From Flavobacterium sp. N502540 (lineage in GTDB: Bacteria > Bacteroidota > Bacteroidia > Flavobacteriales > Flavobacteriaceae): a stretch of DNA of 64,000 nucleotides. Positions 33,874 through 43,297 of the stretch are shown piece after piece; the first letter of the stretch is position 1; each line of letters opens with the position of its first letter. The translations under genes and the position numbers were made by a program. The stretch lies in NCBI RefSeq assembly GCF_025947365.1, contig NZ_CP110012.1, positions 434,001 through 498,000 on the forward strand, in the 5' to 3' direction. The notes beneath the pieces were generated by a model. The model was given only the letters and a program-made list of their open reading frames with translations, ran no database searches and was not told where the DNA came from.

Positions 33874-34754
33874 GTTTTAATTGGTTTTGGTTATTAATTG
33901 ATTTTGGTTAGTTAATCTTTTATATAGGCAATTGAATACTATAAGTCACTTTTAAAACCTCTTATTCCCTCTAAAACCTCTTCATTTTCAGTAGCGAATT
34001 TATTAACTTTTGTATGAGTAAAAGAATTCAAATCTACTTTTTTGGCGTTTTTAAGCAAGAATTACGGATTACAAAAATTAACCTCTCCATAATCATTATT
34101 TGATATTATTAGCTATTCATTTTTAAAAAATACACAACACAAAAAAAGCAATAAACCATATAAACAAATAGACTCACATGAAAAACCAAACAAATAATAA
34201 TGAAAAAACATCAAAAATTAACCTAATAAAAAATTACACCCCATAAAAAACACCCCATTGATTAAAAACAATAAAAAACATAATATAAATCACCTGCCAT
34301 TAATAAGGTAAAAAACGCGATATCAAAAAAGAAAAAATTCCTACAATTTTAAATCATAAAAAACAAAAATCAAACGGTTAACGCTCATTGCTAAAAATGA
34401 GAAAGCCCATTCTAATTTGAACGGACTTTATTAAAAAAGAAAACCATAAGAACTCCATAAAAAATACGTTTCCGGTCAAATAAAAGTAAATATGAAAATG
34501 CTTTTTAGGTAATGAGAGACAACACAAAGTTTAACAAACAAAAAAATCATGCCGTCTTAAACCATTTACGTTTCGCTCCGCTGGAGCTTTTCTAATATCG
34601 GAAAATTATATTTGCTACAAACATTTTGCTTTGCCGGAGCAGTTTCGAAAAAAACTGAAATAGTTACTTCCGAAAAAAATCTAATTTATAAAAAAAACAG
34701 GGCTGACTCATTTTTGAGACAGCCCTTCCTTTTTAAAGTATATAAAAAATTGAT
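33874..34754. other. Gene-poor AT-rich intergenic stretch (about 880 bp)
   Basis: No coding sequence can be supported. It holds the upstream region of the porin gene, with TTGGTT/GATTTTGGTTAG repeats near 33880-33915, long A-rich tracts (34130-34380), a short hairpin CTCC-GCTG-GGAG-like element near 34572, and the terminator at 34691-34726 that belongs to the aldo/keto reductase gene. A 29-residue open frame at 34014-34103 has no support. No transposon or tRNA remnant is visible. Confidence 0.6.
34691..34726 (-). terminator. Intrinsic terminator of the aldo/keto reductase gene
   Basis: AGGGCTG/CAGCCCT stem (34699-34705 with 34720-34726) with an inner TCA/TGA pairing. The A-run at 34688-34697 gives a U-run on the minus strand. 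Confidence 0.8.
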
Positions 34755-35711
34755 TTATGCTAAAATTTTCTCAATTGCATTTATTTCATCTTCTGCGAAA
34801 TCAAGATTTTGCAAACATTCGATATTATTATTCAATTGTTTCACAGAGCTTGCTCCGATCAAAACTGAAGTAATTCGTTTGTCCTTTTGGAGCCATGACA
34901 AAGCCATTTGAGCCAAAGACTGGTTTCTGTTTCCGGCAATTTCGTTCAACTGAACTAATTTCTGTATGCGTTCTTGTGTAACCTCATCTTCTTTCAAATG
35001 TCCGTTTGGATTATGTGCCCTTGAGTTTTCAGGGATTCCGTTTAGATATTTATCCGTCAGAAGTCCTTGTGCCAATGGAGAAAACGCAATACAGCCTACT
35101 CCTTTTTCTTCGAGAACATCTAACAAACCATTTTCTACCCAACGCTCCAGCATAGAATACTTTGCCTGATGAATCAAACATGGTGTTCCTAATTGCTTCA
35201 AAACATCTACAGCTACTCTGGTTTGTTCCGCCGAATAGTTACTTATTCCCACATACAAAGCTTTTCCGCTTCTCACAGCATAATCTAAAGCCATCATCGT
35301 TTCCTCAATTGGAGTTTCAGGATCCGGACGATGCGAATAAAAAATATCCACATAATCTACTTTCATTCTTTTTAAACTCTGATCCAGACTTGACAGCAAA
35401 TATTTACGAGAGCCCCAATCTCCATAAGGCCCATCCCACATGGTGTAGCCTGCTTTGGTCGAGATAATGATTTCGTCTCTTAAATTTCCCTGAAAGTTAT
35501 GCCAGAGTATTTTTCCAAAATTAGTTTCTGCAGATCCGGGAACCGGTCCATAATTATTGGCCAGATCATAATGTGTAATTCCTTTATCAAAAGCTTCAAC
35601 GGCAATACATTCTGCAGTATCAAAATTATCTACCGATCCGAAATTATGCCACAATCCTAAAGAAATCTGAGGCAGTAACAATCCGCTTTTTCCACATCTG
35701 TTATATTTCAT
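34755..35711 (-). CDS. Aldo/keto reductase (YghZ/L-glyceraldehyde 3-phosphate reductase-like)
   Basis: 318 residues from ATG 35711 (MKYNRCGKSGLLLPQISLGLWHNF); upstream in-frame codons to 35753 are outside the family N-terminus. The catalytic tetrad is partly visible: Asp49 and Tyr54 in THYDLANNYGP, Lys86 in IISTKAGYT, and the later His in FYSHRPDP. The (beta/alpha)8 fold binds NADPH through the C-terminal IGASSVKQL segment. YghZ homologues reduce short-chain aldehydes such as L-glyceraldehyde 3-phosphate and methylglyoxal; the exact substrate is inference. The gene is monocistronic with a terminator. Confidence 0.9.
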   Translation of the reverse strand: MKYNRCGKSGLLLPQISLGLWHNFGSVDNFDTAECIAVEAFDKGITHYDLANNYGPVPGSAETNFGKILWHNFQGNLRDEIIISTKAGYTMWDGPYGDWGSRKYLLSSLDQSLKRMKVDYVDIFYSHRPDPETPIEETMMALDYAVRSGKALYVGISNYSAEQTRVAVDVLKQLGTPCLIHQAKYSMLERWVENGLLDVLEEKGVGCIAFSPLAQGLLTDKYLNGIPENSRAHNPNGHLKEDEVTQERIQKLVQLNEIAGNRNQSLAQMALSWLQKDKRITSVLIGASSVKQLNNNIECLQNLDFAEDEINAIEKILA

Positions 35712-35783
35712 TGTTGTAATTATAAGTTTTATAGCATTTAAAGGTAGAAACAAACCCCATTATTTTAAAAGCAAATAGTGCTT

Positions 35784-35799
35784 TATTTTTGTAAATTTG
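35784..35799 (+). promoter_or_regulatory. Tandem -7 elements (TATTTTTG, TAAATTTG) before the DUF433 pseudogene
   Basis: Two abutting exact TAnnTTTG matches, the second ending 16 bases before the pseudogene ATG. The promoter appears intact although the gene is broken. Confidence 0.5.
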
Positions 35800-35815
35800 T
35801 TTAAACAATAAATTT

Positions 35816-36042
35816 ATGGAAAATAACTGGCAAAACTTAATTTCAATCGATCCGGCATTCGGTTTGGCAAACCTGTGATTGCAGGAAACCGAATTTGCGT
35901 CTCAAACATTCTTTCCTGGCTATCTACAGCTATGACTTTCGAAGAAATTATAGCTGATTTTCCCGAACTAAAAAAAGAGCATATTTTAGCGGCTTTAGCC
36001 TTTGCTGCAAACAGGGAAAATATTACAAATCAAATTTTATAA
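35816..36042 (+). pseudogene. DUF433-family protein (VapB-like antitoxin), frameshifted
   Basis: The reading frame starts MENNWQNLISIDPA and then runs out of frame after 20 residues at TGA 35876-35878. Shifting frame just after codon 14 restores a full DUF433 protein: RFGKPVIAGNRICVSNILSW, then MTFEEIIADFPELKKEHILA and ALAFAANRENI to TAA 36042. DUF433 proteins normally read DPAIRFGKP at this junction, so a single A appears to have been lost from GCA-ATT-CGG. Members are antitoxin-like partners of DUF5615/Mut7-C-type toxins. No such toxin gene is present; the convergent esterase gene begins 5 bases on. A sequencing error is the alternative. Confidence 0.85.
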
Positions 36043-36047
36043 CTGTT

Positions 36048-37430
36048 TCATTCAGTACTAAAACAAGAAGCAGGCAAATTCACTTTATTAAACAGATCAG
36101 ATTGAATTGTATTTCCCCAGGCAAAACGAACCTTAACCGGATTTTTAACTTTTTTACTGCTTACTACGACCTGATCGTTTCTAATTAAGGCTTCGGCTGT
36201 ATAGAAAATACCATCTGCCCCTGCAACTTCAAACTGGTTGGACACCCCGTTTTTAAAATACAGACCATCAGCACAATCAAAAGAAAGAGTTACCATCTCT
36301 TTATCGATTTTAAAACTCTTAAAAAGCGGTCCATTAACCAACCCAATAGTACTTTTATAAGTGTTTGCCAAAGCCAGATTGGCTAAACGGACTCCCACTG
36401 TCTTTTTATCTTTGGGATGAATTTCTTTTACATCTGAAATGTCACTGGTTACAATCATTCCGGTATTTGAAACTTCTTTGAGTAATTTTCTCTGTGAATT
36501 TCTTATGATGACATTATGAAAATTATTACTTCCTGTTTTAAAAGGGGCAATTTGTACATAATAAAATGGGAAATCATCGTTCCAGACTTTCCGCCATGAG
36601 GTAATCAAAGCCGATAATGTTTTGTCATATACTAAAGAACCAACATTCGATTCTCCCTGATACCAAATTGTTCCGGCAATCTTGTATCCAACCAAAGGAT
36701 AGATCATCGCATTGTACGCACGTCCCGGCTGTCTGGGCCCATACTCCTGCTCATTTAATTTTCTTGCATTTTCCAACAAAACGGGATCATTCTGAACGAC
36801 TTCTGCGGGTATCCAAACTTCTGCGGGAGTACCTCCCCAGTTGGAAGATATTAACCCAATTGGAACATTCTTTAGTTCTTCTCTTAAGCGTTTGGCAAAA
36901 AAATAACCAACAGCACTAAAGTATTTCATGGTTTCGGGAGTCGATTCTGTCCAGTTACCAAGCAGATTGTTCTGTTGCGTTGTAGCCGTTAATTTCGGAA
37001 CGTTAAAAAATCGAATATTAGGATTTACTGCATTTTTAGTTTCTTCCTCGCCATTGTCAATTCCCCAGCTTGATGACATTTCCATATTCGATTGCCCCGA
37101 ACAAATCCAAACTTCTCCTATCAAAATGTTTTTAAGAATAATTTCGTTGTACCCTTTGATGGAAATTACATAGGGGCCACCGGCTTCGGGTGTTTTTATT
37201 TTCAGCTCCCATTGTGCCAGATTGTTTGCTTTAACTTTATACTCGATATTGCTCCAGTCAACCACTAATCTGATTTCTTCCTGCGGATTGGCCCAACCCC
37301 AAATCTTAACTTCAGCATTGCGCTGTAAAACCATATTATCACCAAAAATATTGGGTAGAGAGACATTTGCCATCATAAAACCGGGAATAATCATCAGAAA
37401 GAGAACAAACTTAAACATATTATTTTTCAT
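36048..37430 (-). CDS. Sialate O-acetylesterase (SGNH hydrolase family)
   Basis: 460 residues with a signal peptide (IPGFMMANV). The SGNH nucleophile is Ser114 in ICSGQSNMEM, and the Asn/Gly block reads IWYQGESNVG; the C-terminal KGCADGLYFKNGV-like strand closes the SASA domain. These enzymes remove O-acetyl groups from sialic acids, or from plant glycans in some relatives, and act in the periplasm. It stands alone. No sialidase, CAZyme or SusCD pair is nearby, so the natural substrate cannot be fixed. The length is at the low end for the family. Confidence 0.85.
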   Translation of the reverse strand: MKNNMFKFVLFLMIIPGFMMANVSLPNIFGDNMVLQRNAEVKIWGWANPQEEIRLVVDWSNIEYKVKANNLAQWELKIKTPEAGGPYVISIKGYNEIILKNILIGEVWICSGQSNMEMSSSWGIDNGEEETKNAVNPNIRFFNVPKLTATTQQNNLLGNWTESTPETMKYFSAVGYFFAKRLREELKNVPIGLISSNWGGTPAEVWIPAEVVQNDPVLLENARKLNEQEYGPRQPGRAYNAMIYPLVGYKIAGTIWYQGESNVGSLVYDKTLSALITSWRKVWNDDFPFYYVQIAPFKTGSNNFHNVIIRNSQRKLLKEVSNTGMIVTSDISDVKEIHPKDKKTVGVRLANLALANTYKSTIGLVNGPLFKSFKIDKEMVTLSFDCADGLYFKNGVSNQFEVAGADGIFYTAEALIRNDQVVVSSKKVKNPVKVRFAWGNTIQSDLFNKVNLPASCFSTE

Positions 37431-37614
37431 CGTATCGCTTTTTTAAGAGAACCTGCTTAGCTGACTATTGCCAACTTAATTCTTAAGTACCCATTGCATT
37501 TTAACAATTTCAACTACTTCCGCCCAGTGATATTATATAGCGAAATTCTTTATGCTTTCCATAAAAACATCATTCTTTAAAGATACTAATTAAAAAAAGG
37601 ATAGCATAAACATC

Positions 37615-37648
37615 ATAAAAAAACTCCGGATACATTACATACCCGGAG
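37615..37648 (-). terminator. Intrinsic terminator of the DUF1573 gene
   Basis: CTCCGG (37624-37629) pairs with CCGGAG (37643-37648); the A-run before it is a U-run on the minus strand. Confidence 0.75.
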
Positions 37649-37681
37649 CTTCTCGCTTTATAACTAATATATTTAAAACTC

Positions 37682-38098
37682 TTAGATCACTGTGCCTTTT
37701 AGTGTAAGGACTTTTGGAGTACTTTCGGCACTTGTGGTTACCGTAACTGTTTTTGTAAAGCCACCTTTATTTGCAGCGTTATAAGTTGCGGTTACTTTTG
37801 CTGATTTACCAGGCAAAATCGGTTCTTTAGTATAATCTGTTGCTGTACAACCGCAAGACCCTACTACATTTGTAATCACAACAGCAGTTTTTCCGGTATT
37901 TTTAAATTCGTAAACAATTGCTTTTGGAGTTCCCTGAGGAATTTCTCCTACATCTATAGTTTCAGCTTTCCATACTACAGTTGAAGCCGCTGCTGCAGCA
38001 ACTTTTGTTTCAGAATTTAATGACTTTAACGGTGCGATTGCCGAAAAAGACATTAAACCTAGTGCCAAAGCTAACATCGAAATTTTAATCATTTTCAT
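37682..38098 (-). CDS. DUF1573 secreted protein
   Basis: 138 residues with a signal peptide of about 20-22 residues (LGLMSFSAIAPL). The mature protein is one DUF1573 Ig-like domain: IVYEFKNTGKTAVVITNVVG followed by the conserved SCGCT (Cys82, Cys84), then LPGKSAKVTATYNAANKGGF and a final KVLTLKGTVI strand. These domains resemble ASPM-SPD-2-Hydin folds and are common exported proteins of Bacteroidetes, without assigned function. It is divergent from the kinase/regulator pair, and its -7 box lies at 38129-38136. Confidence 0.88.
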   Translation of the reverse strand: MKMIKISMLALALGLMSFSAIAPLKSLNSETKVAAAAASTVVWKAETIDVGEIPQGTPKAIVYEFKNTGKTAVVITNVVGSCGCTATDYTKEPILPGKSAKVTATYNAANKGGFTKTVTVTTSAESTPKVLTLKGTVI

Positions 38099-38128
38099 AG
38101 CTAAATATTTTATTGGTTAATGATATTT

Positions 38129-38136
38129 CAAAAGTA
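38129..38136 (-). promoter_or_regulatory. -7 promoter element (TACTTTTG) of the DUF1573 gene
   Basis: Exact TAnnTTTG match on the minus strand, 30 bases upstream of the start at 38098. Confidence 0.5.
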
Positions 38137-38188
38137 CTTCTATAGGGATCAAATCGCTGTTAACCGCTTTCAAATCTTTGTTAACGAC

Positions 38189-38219
38189 TTGTTAATTGGT
38201 GTTTTTCACTATAAATTTG
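38189..38219 (+). promoter_or_regulatory. -33/-7 promoter of the HAMP-less sensor kinase
   Basis: TTG (38189-38191) and TAAATTTG (38212-38219) with a 20-base spacer, close to the Bacteroidetes promoter plan. It places the transcript start about 25 bases before the TTG start codon at 38250. Confidence 0.6.
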
Positions 38220-38249
38220 ATTAATATTACACTTTAAAAAACTGTTTTC

Positions 38250-39512
38250 TTGAAACTCAACAAACTCAATAGCATCATTTTATTAGGCTTAGTGGCTATT
38301 ATCAGTATACTGGTAACCCAGCTGCTTTGGACCAAAGAAGCTTTTACTATAGAACAAAAAAAACTCAGCCAAAAAGCACATCTCGCTTTGCTTGAAGTCG
38401 CTAAAAAACTATACGAAGGAACCAATCATGAACTTCCGGCACAAAATCCTGTTCAAAAGATTGCCAACGATTATTATATTGTAAATATTGACAATGATTT
38501 TGAACCTGATATTCTGGAATTTTACCTTAAAAGTGAGTTCAAAAAAATGAATATTACGACTGATTTTGAATATGCGATGTACAATTGTCAGAGTGACGAA
38601 ATGGTCTATGGGAATTATATTTCTCTATCTGAAAAAAAGACCATCAAGCAACCGGTTTATTTTCCAAAACACAAGAACCTGGTTTATTATTTCGCCATAC
38701 GTTTTCCAAATGAGACGACCTATTTGTTTAGTTCGATGCGATTCTGGTTTATACTTTCGATTGCTCTGATTCTTATTTTGTTAATTTATGTGTATTCGAT
38801 TTTTACCCTTTTACAACAAAAAAAATACTCCGAACTGCAGCGTGATTTCATCAATAATATGACGCATGAATTTAAAACACCTTTATCGTCTATTCTGATT
38901 GCATCTAAATATCTGATCGAGCAAACACCTATTAAAGAAGACAAAAAACTCTATACGTACACTGACATCATTATCAACCAAAGCAACAAACTGAATGGTC
39001 ATATTGAAAAGATTTTAAATGTAGCAAAATCTGATTATGCACCACTGGAATTAAAGAAGGAGACGGTTTTAGTTGTTCCGATTATTGAAGAAGTAATCCA
39101 AAACATCCTTTTAAAATATCCGGAGGCAAATATCAAAATTGAGACCTTTTCCAAAGAGTACAAAATTGAAACGGACGTTTTTCATTTCTCAAATTTAGTT
39201 TACAATTTACTTGATAATGCAGTAAAATATTGTTCCGGAAAATGCCTTATTCTAATTGGAATAACGGCCGAAAATTCGGTTTTAAAATTAGCTTTCAAAG
39301 ACAACGGAGTTGGAATTTCATCTAAAAACCTTTCCTTTATCTTTGATAAATTCTACCGTGCTCAAAACGAAAAAAGCAATGAGGTAACCGGTTTTGGACT
39401 AGGTTTGTATTATGTAAAAGAAATTTGCAACTTGCACAACTGGAAAATAAAAGCGGAGAACAATTCCGAAAAAGGCATCACTATAACTTTATCAATTCCA
39501 TATAAAAAATGA
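38250..39512 (+). CDS. Membrane sensor histidine kinase
   Basis: 420 residues from TTG 38250; no better start lies nearby and the promoter fits. Two membrane helices (about residues 8-25 and 160-185) enclose a periplasmic loop of about 135 residues that could bind a ligand. There is no obvious HAMP domain. His206 is in NMTHEFKTPLSSI; the ATPase domain has NLVYNLLDNAVKYC, FKDNGVGIS and GFGLGLYYVKEICN. The stop codon overlaps the start of the response regulator by 4 bases, so the two are translationally coupled. Confidence 0.93.
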   Translation: MKLNKLNSIILLGLVAIISILVTQLLWTKEAFTIEQKKLSQKAHLALLEVAKKLYEGTNHELPAQNPVQKIANDYYIVNIDNDFEPDILEFYLKSEFKKMNITTDFEYAMYNCQSDEMVYGNYISLSEKKTIKQPVYFPKHKNLVYYFAIRFPNETTYLFSSMRFWFILSIALILILLIYVYSIFTLLQQKKYSELQRDFINNMTHEFKTPLSSILIASKYLIEQTPIKEDKKLYTYTDIIINQSNKLNGHIEKILNVAKSDYAPLELKKETVLVVPIIEEVIQNILLKYPEANIKIETFSKEYKIETDVFHFSNLVYNLLDNAVKYCSGKCLILIGITAENSVLKLAFKDNGVGISSKNLSFIFDKFYRAQNEKSNEVTGFGLGLYYVKEICNLHNWKIKAENNSEKGITITLSIPYKK

Positions 39513-40192
39513 AACAATTCAAAATACTTTATACTGAAGACGATGAAACCCTGGCATTCCTGACCAAAGACAATCTGGAACAGAACAACTATGAAGTGAA
39601 TCATTGCCGTGACGGACAAATGGGTCTCGAAAACTTTAAAAAAGAGAATTTTGACATTTGTATTCTTGATATCATGATGCCTAAGATGGATGGCTTTGAA
39701 CTGGCCGCTCAGATCAGAAAATGCAACAGCGACATTCCGATTATCTTTCTTTCTGCCAAAACATTAAAGGAAGACCGCATTAAAGGATTGCGTTTGGGTG
39801 CCGATGATTATCTTGTAAAACCTTTTAGCATTGAAGAATTGCTTTTAAAAATTGAAATTTTTCTGAAGCGTTCACAGAAAAACATTTTAACTGAAAAACC
39901 GGTTTATGAGATTGGCAAATATCAATTTGACACGAGTAATTTTGTTCTTTTCAACGAAAGTGAAAAAATCAGCCTTACGCAGCGTGAAGCCGAATTATTG
40001 AAATTATTTCTTGACAATAAAAACTCTGTTTTAAAAAGAGAACAAATTCTTACCTCTCTCTGGGGAACCGATGATTATTTTATGGGACGTAGTCTGGACG
40101 TTTTTATTTCACGACTTCGTAAGATTCTAAGCAACGAAAAAGGCATTTCTATTGAGAACCTTCACGGAATTGGTTTTCGATTTACCATGTAA
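39509..40192 (+). CDS. OmpR/PhoB-family response regulator
   Basis: 227 residues. The receiver domain has Asp11/Asp12, phospho-acceptor Asp54 (ICILDIMMPKMDG), Ser82 and Lys104 (DDYLVKPFS). The C-terminal winged-helix effector (ISLTQREAELLKLFLDNK, REQILTSLWG, FISRLRKIL, IENLHGIGFRF) is complete. The start codon lies inside the end of the kinase gene. Targets are unknown; the kinase/regulator unit lies between an exported DUF1573 gene and an MBL hydrolase gene. Confidence 0.95.
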   Translation: MKQFKILYTEDDETLAFLTKDNLEQNNYEVNHCRDGQMGLENFKKENFDICILDIMMPKMDGFELAAQIRKCNSDIPIIFLSAKTLKEDRIKGLRLGADDYLVKPFSIEELLLKIEIFLKRSQKNILTEKPVYEIGKYQFDTSNFVLFNESEKISLTQREAELLKLFLDNKNSVLKREQILTSLWGTDDYFMGRSLDVFISRLRKILSNEKGISIENLHGIGFRFTM

Positions 40193-40246
40193 TTTATAGG
40201 CTTAAATTCTTCCATTTTTTGTATTTTAGTACTTATTTTCTCCAAT

Positions 40247-41011
40247 ATGAAATTACATCATTTACGCAACGCCACTTTAGTTATTGAAACTGAAACCGAT
40301 GTTATATTGGTTGATCCGATGTTGGGGAAAAAGAAAACGATTGCACCTTTTACTATTTTCCGTTACAAACCCAAAAGAAACCCGCTTATCGCTTTACCCA
40401 AAAACAGCAGAGATATTTTGAGTAAAGTAACCGTCTGCCTTATTACTCACTTACATCCTGACCATATCGATAAAGCGGGCGAGATTTTTTTAAGACGCAA
40501 AAGTATTCCGGTCATTTGCAGCAGCAAAGATCAAAGTGCTCTATCGAAAAGAGGCTTAAGCATCGTACAAACCTTAAACTATTGGGAACCTCAGGAATTC
40601 CTGGGAGGTAAAATAACAGGGATTCCCGCCGTTCATGGCTATGGGATTGTTGCCAAACTTATGGGAAACGTTATGGGCTTTCATATCGAATTACCCAATC
40701 AAAAATCTATTTATATCAGTTCTGATACTATTTTTACGGAACACGTACAAAAAGTCCTGATTGAGTTTAAACCCGACATTTCGGTTGTCGCCTGTGGAAC
40801 TGCCAGATTAGATTTCGGTCAGCCCTTATTGATGCGAATGAACGATATTCTGAAATTTGCCGCGCTTGCTCCCGGAAGAGTATTCGCTAATCATTTGGAA
40901 GCTTTAAATCACTGTCCGACAACAAGAACAGCATTAAAACAAGCACTTCTGGACAATAATCTTTTGGATAAAGTTTCGATTCCAAATGACGGTACCTGTG
41001 TAGAATACTAA
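40247..41011 (+). CDS. Metallo-beta-lactamase-fold hydrolase
   Basis: 254 residues with the MBL motif THLHPDHIDKAG (His68, His70, Asp72, His73), the later AVHGYG His and ISSDT Asp, and FANHLEALNHCPTTR toward the end. The binuclear zinc site therefore looks complete. The variety resembles UlaG/beta-lactamase-like proteins of Bacteroidetes and not glyoxalase II or arylsulfatase types. No signal peptide is present. The substrate is unknown. It lies 54 bases after the response regulator and may be co-transcribed with it. Confidence 0.85.
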   Translation: MKLHHLRNATLVIETETDVILVDPMLGKKKTIAPFTIFRYKPKRNPLIALPKNSRDILSKVTVCLITHLHPDHIDKAGEIFLRRKSIPVICSSKDQSALSKRGLSIVQTLNYWEPQEFLGGKITGIPAVHGYGIVAKLMGNVMGFHIELPNQKSIYISSDTIFTEHVQKVLIEFKPDISVVACGTARLDFGQPLLMRMNDILKFAALAPGRVFANHLEALNHCPTTRTALKQALLDNNLLDKVSIPNDGTCVEY

Positions 41012-41035
41012 CTCTTCATTTAGTACAAAGAAAAA

Positions 41036-43279
41036 CTACAAAACCAATAATCCGAACTCACGCAAAGTATTAACGGGTTTGGAATACCAGAACAGTTCGA
41101 AATCGTCTAAATTAGTTTCAAAATCATTCTTCACTTCCTGAAAAGTGTAGTTTTTAGCATTTGAAATAGCCATTTTACTTAAAATTTGAACCAGCCATTC
41201 TCCTTCTTCTTTATTCGTCTGAATGTTGAAACTTTCTTTTTTATCATGGAAAGTAAAACTCATCATTTCCCAGCTTCTCCCTTTTTTAGATTTTGTGAAA
41301 TGCTCCACAAATGGTTTTCCGCCTAACCAGACTACTTTTGCATTGGGTTTTGTATTGAAATCATTTCCTTCTTCAAGGGCATTGAAAATAAAATCGGGGT
41401 CTATTTTGGTCTTCGGGATTTTAAAATCAAACCAATCCTGCAATTCGTAATCAAAACAGATTCCATGCATAAAATTAAAAAGTGATTTCTTCAACCCAAA
41501 ACTAAATTTATCGTGATTGATTCCTGTAGAATCGGTATAATCAATATCATTATTCGCAAAAGTTCCGATAGCTTCCGTTGCTTTTGTGACACCAAATTTT
41601 TCCGGATACAATCCAACCGGACTGTGGGCTGTCATCGCAAACTGGTGCCAAAATCCCGACTGCAGAATCCCCGCCTCAAATAACTGACGCACCATTTCGA
41701 GACTATCCACCGTTTCCTGAATGGTCTGAGTTGGATAACCATACATCAAATAAGCATGAACCATGATTCCGGCTTCGGTAAAATTTCGGGTTACTCTTGC
41801 AACCTGTTCTACTGTTACCCCTTTGTCAATTAACTTTAATAATCGGTCTGAGGCCACTTCTAAACCACCTGAAACGGCAATACAGCCTGAAGCTTTAAGT
41901 AATAAACACAAATCTTTCGAAAAACTTTTTTCAAATCGAATATTGGTCCACCACGTTACTGCTAGTTTCCGACGCAAAATTTCTAAAGCCAAAGCACGCA
42001 TCAGTGCCGGCGGAGCTGCTTCATCTACAAAATGGAATCCATTCTGCCCTGTTTGCAGCATCATCTCTTCCATACGATCGCACAATAAATTAGCCGCGAC
42101 CGGCTCGTAAACTTTTATATAATCTAATGAGATGTCACAAAAAGTACATTTTCCCCAATAACAGCCATGTGCCATAGTGAGTTTATTCCAACGTCCATCA
42201 CTCCACATTCGGTGCATCGGATTCACAATTTCGATTACTGAAATGTATTTATCCAAAGGCAGATCCGAATAATCGGGAGTTCCAACCTGAGACTGTTTAT
42301 AATCGTGTTTTAAAGAATTGTTTTTGTAGACTACTTCTCCGTTTTCCAGCAGAAAAGTTCTTTTGTATCGCTTCTCGACTTCGCTCGAAGGGACATCATT
42401 TGGGATTTCCAGATTAAAAATTAGTTCTTCAATTGGAACTTCTCCGTCATCCAGAGTAATAAAATCAAAAAACTCAAAAACACGTCGATCCGAAAGTGAA
42501 CGCAATTCGGTATTTGGAAAACCTCCACCCATCGAAATTTTAATTTCCGGATGATATTGTTTTACCCATTGTGCACATCTGAAAGCACTATACAAATTCC
42601 CCGGAAAAGGAACGGATATCAGAAAAAAGGTAGGTTGAACCGCTTCAATTTTTTCTTTTAAAATTGAAATTAAAATAGAATCGATATAGGTTAGTTCCTG
42701 CTGTAAAGCTTCATATAATTCATCAAACGAATTGGCACTTCTCCCTAAACGTTCGGCATATCGGCTGAAACCAAAATTCTCATCAATACATTCCACAATA
42801 AAATCCGAAATATCCTCAAGATATAAGGTCGCAAGATGCTTGGCTTTATCCTGCGTTCCCATGGTTCCGAAAGCCCAGTCCAATTCTTCCAACTGTGCAA
42901 AACGGGAGGCCTCGGGCAGAAAATCTTCCTGGCAGATCTGTAAGGCCAAAGTTGGATTTTTCCCTTGCAGAAACTGAATCACTGCATCAATTGTTTTAAT
43001 GTATTCGTCCTGCAGCGCAAAAATACGCTTAGCATTATCTGAAATGTCTTCCCTCAACTCCGCTCGGGAGGACAAATCTTTAAAAAGATTTTCAGAATAA
43101 AGAAACAAATCAATCAATCCTTTCTTCGAAAACAATTCCAAAATCACATCAATACCCAAATCAGCCTGAACCGATTCGATATTTTTAGTATTCAGAAAAC
43201 CTTTTATATACGCTGTTGCCGGATACGGGGTATTCAGCTGTGTAAAAGGTGGTGTAATTACAAAAAGTTTTGTTTTCAA
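41036..43279 (-). CDS. B12-binding-domain radical SAM protein
   Basis: 747 residues from TTG 43279 (MKTKLFVITPPFTQLNTPYP). An apparent TTG start at 43300 belongs to the -7 promoter element at 43298-43305. Residues up to about 300 contain a B12-binding-like domain (FFLISVPFPGNLYSAFR, ISMGGGFPNTELR, DFITLDDGE). The radical SAM cluster is C373-x4-C378-x2-C381 (HGCYWGKCTFCDIS), not the usual C-x3-C-x2-C. The later AYLMYGYPTQT and SGGLEVAS segments are the SAM-binding strands. Substrate and product are unknown; methyl transfer or rearrangement is typical of the class. It is alone and divergent from the giant secreted protein. Confidence 0.85.
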   Translation of the reverse strand: MKTKLFVITPPFTQLNTPYPATAYIKGFLNTKNIESVQADLGIDVILELFSKKGLIDLFLYSENLFKDLSSRAELREDISDNAKRIFALQDEYIKTIDAVIQFLQGKNPTLALQICQEDFLPEASRFAQLEELDWAFGTMGTQDKAKHLATLYLEDISDFIVECIDENFGFSRYAERLGRSANSFDELYEALQQELTYIDSILISILKEKIEAVQPTFFLISVPFPGNLYSAFRCAQWVKQYHPEIKISMGGGFPNTELRSLSDRRVFEFFDFITLDDGEVPIEELIFNLEIPNDVPSSEVEKRYKRTFLLENGEVVYKNNSLKHDYKQSQVGTPDYSDLPLDKYISVIEIVNPMHRMWSDGRWNKLTMAHGCYWGKCTFCDISLDYIKVYEPVAANLLCDRMEEMMLQTGQNGFHFVDEAAPPALMRALALEILRRKLAVTWWTNIRFEKSFSKDLCLLLKASGCIAVSGGLEVASDRLLKLIDKGVTVEQVARVTRNFTEAGIMVHAYLMYGYPTQTIQETVDSLEMVRQLFEAGILQSGFWHQFAMTAHSPVGLYPEKFGVTKATEAIGTFANNDIDYTDSTGINHDKFSFGLKKSLFNFMHGICFDYELQDWFDFKIPKTKIDPDFIFNALEEGNDFNTKPNAKVVWLGGKPFVEHFTKSKKGRSWEMMSFTFHDKKESFNIQTNKEEGEWLVQILSKMAISNAKNYTFQEVKNDFETNLDDFELFWYSKPVNTLREFGLLVL

Positions 43280-43297
43280 AAGGACATTATTTTTTTG

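Noticed and set aside
34014..34103. 29-residue open frame in the gene-poor stretch
   Set aside because: No exact -7 element, short, and no recognisable sequence features.
34612..34911. 99-residue frame crossing the terminator into the antisense of the aldo/keto reductase gene
   Set aside because: Starts in non-coding AT-rich DNA and runs through a terminator hairpin.
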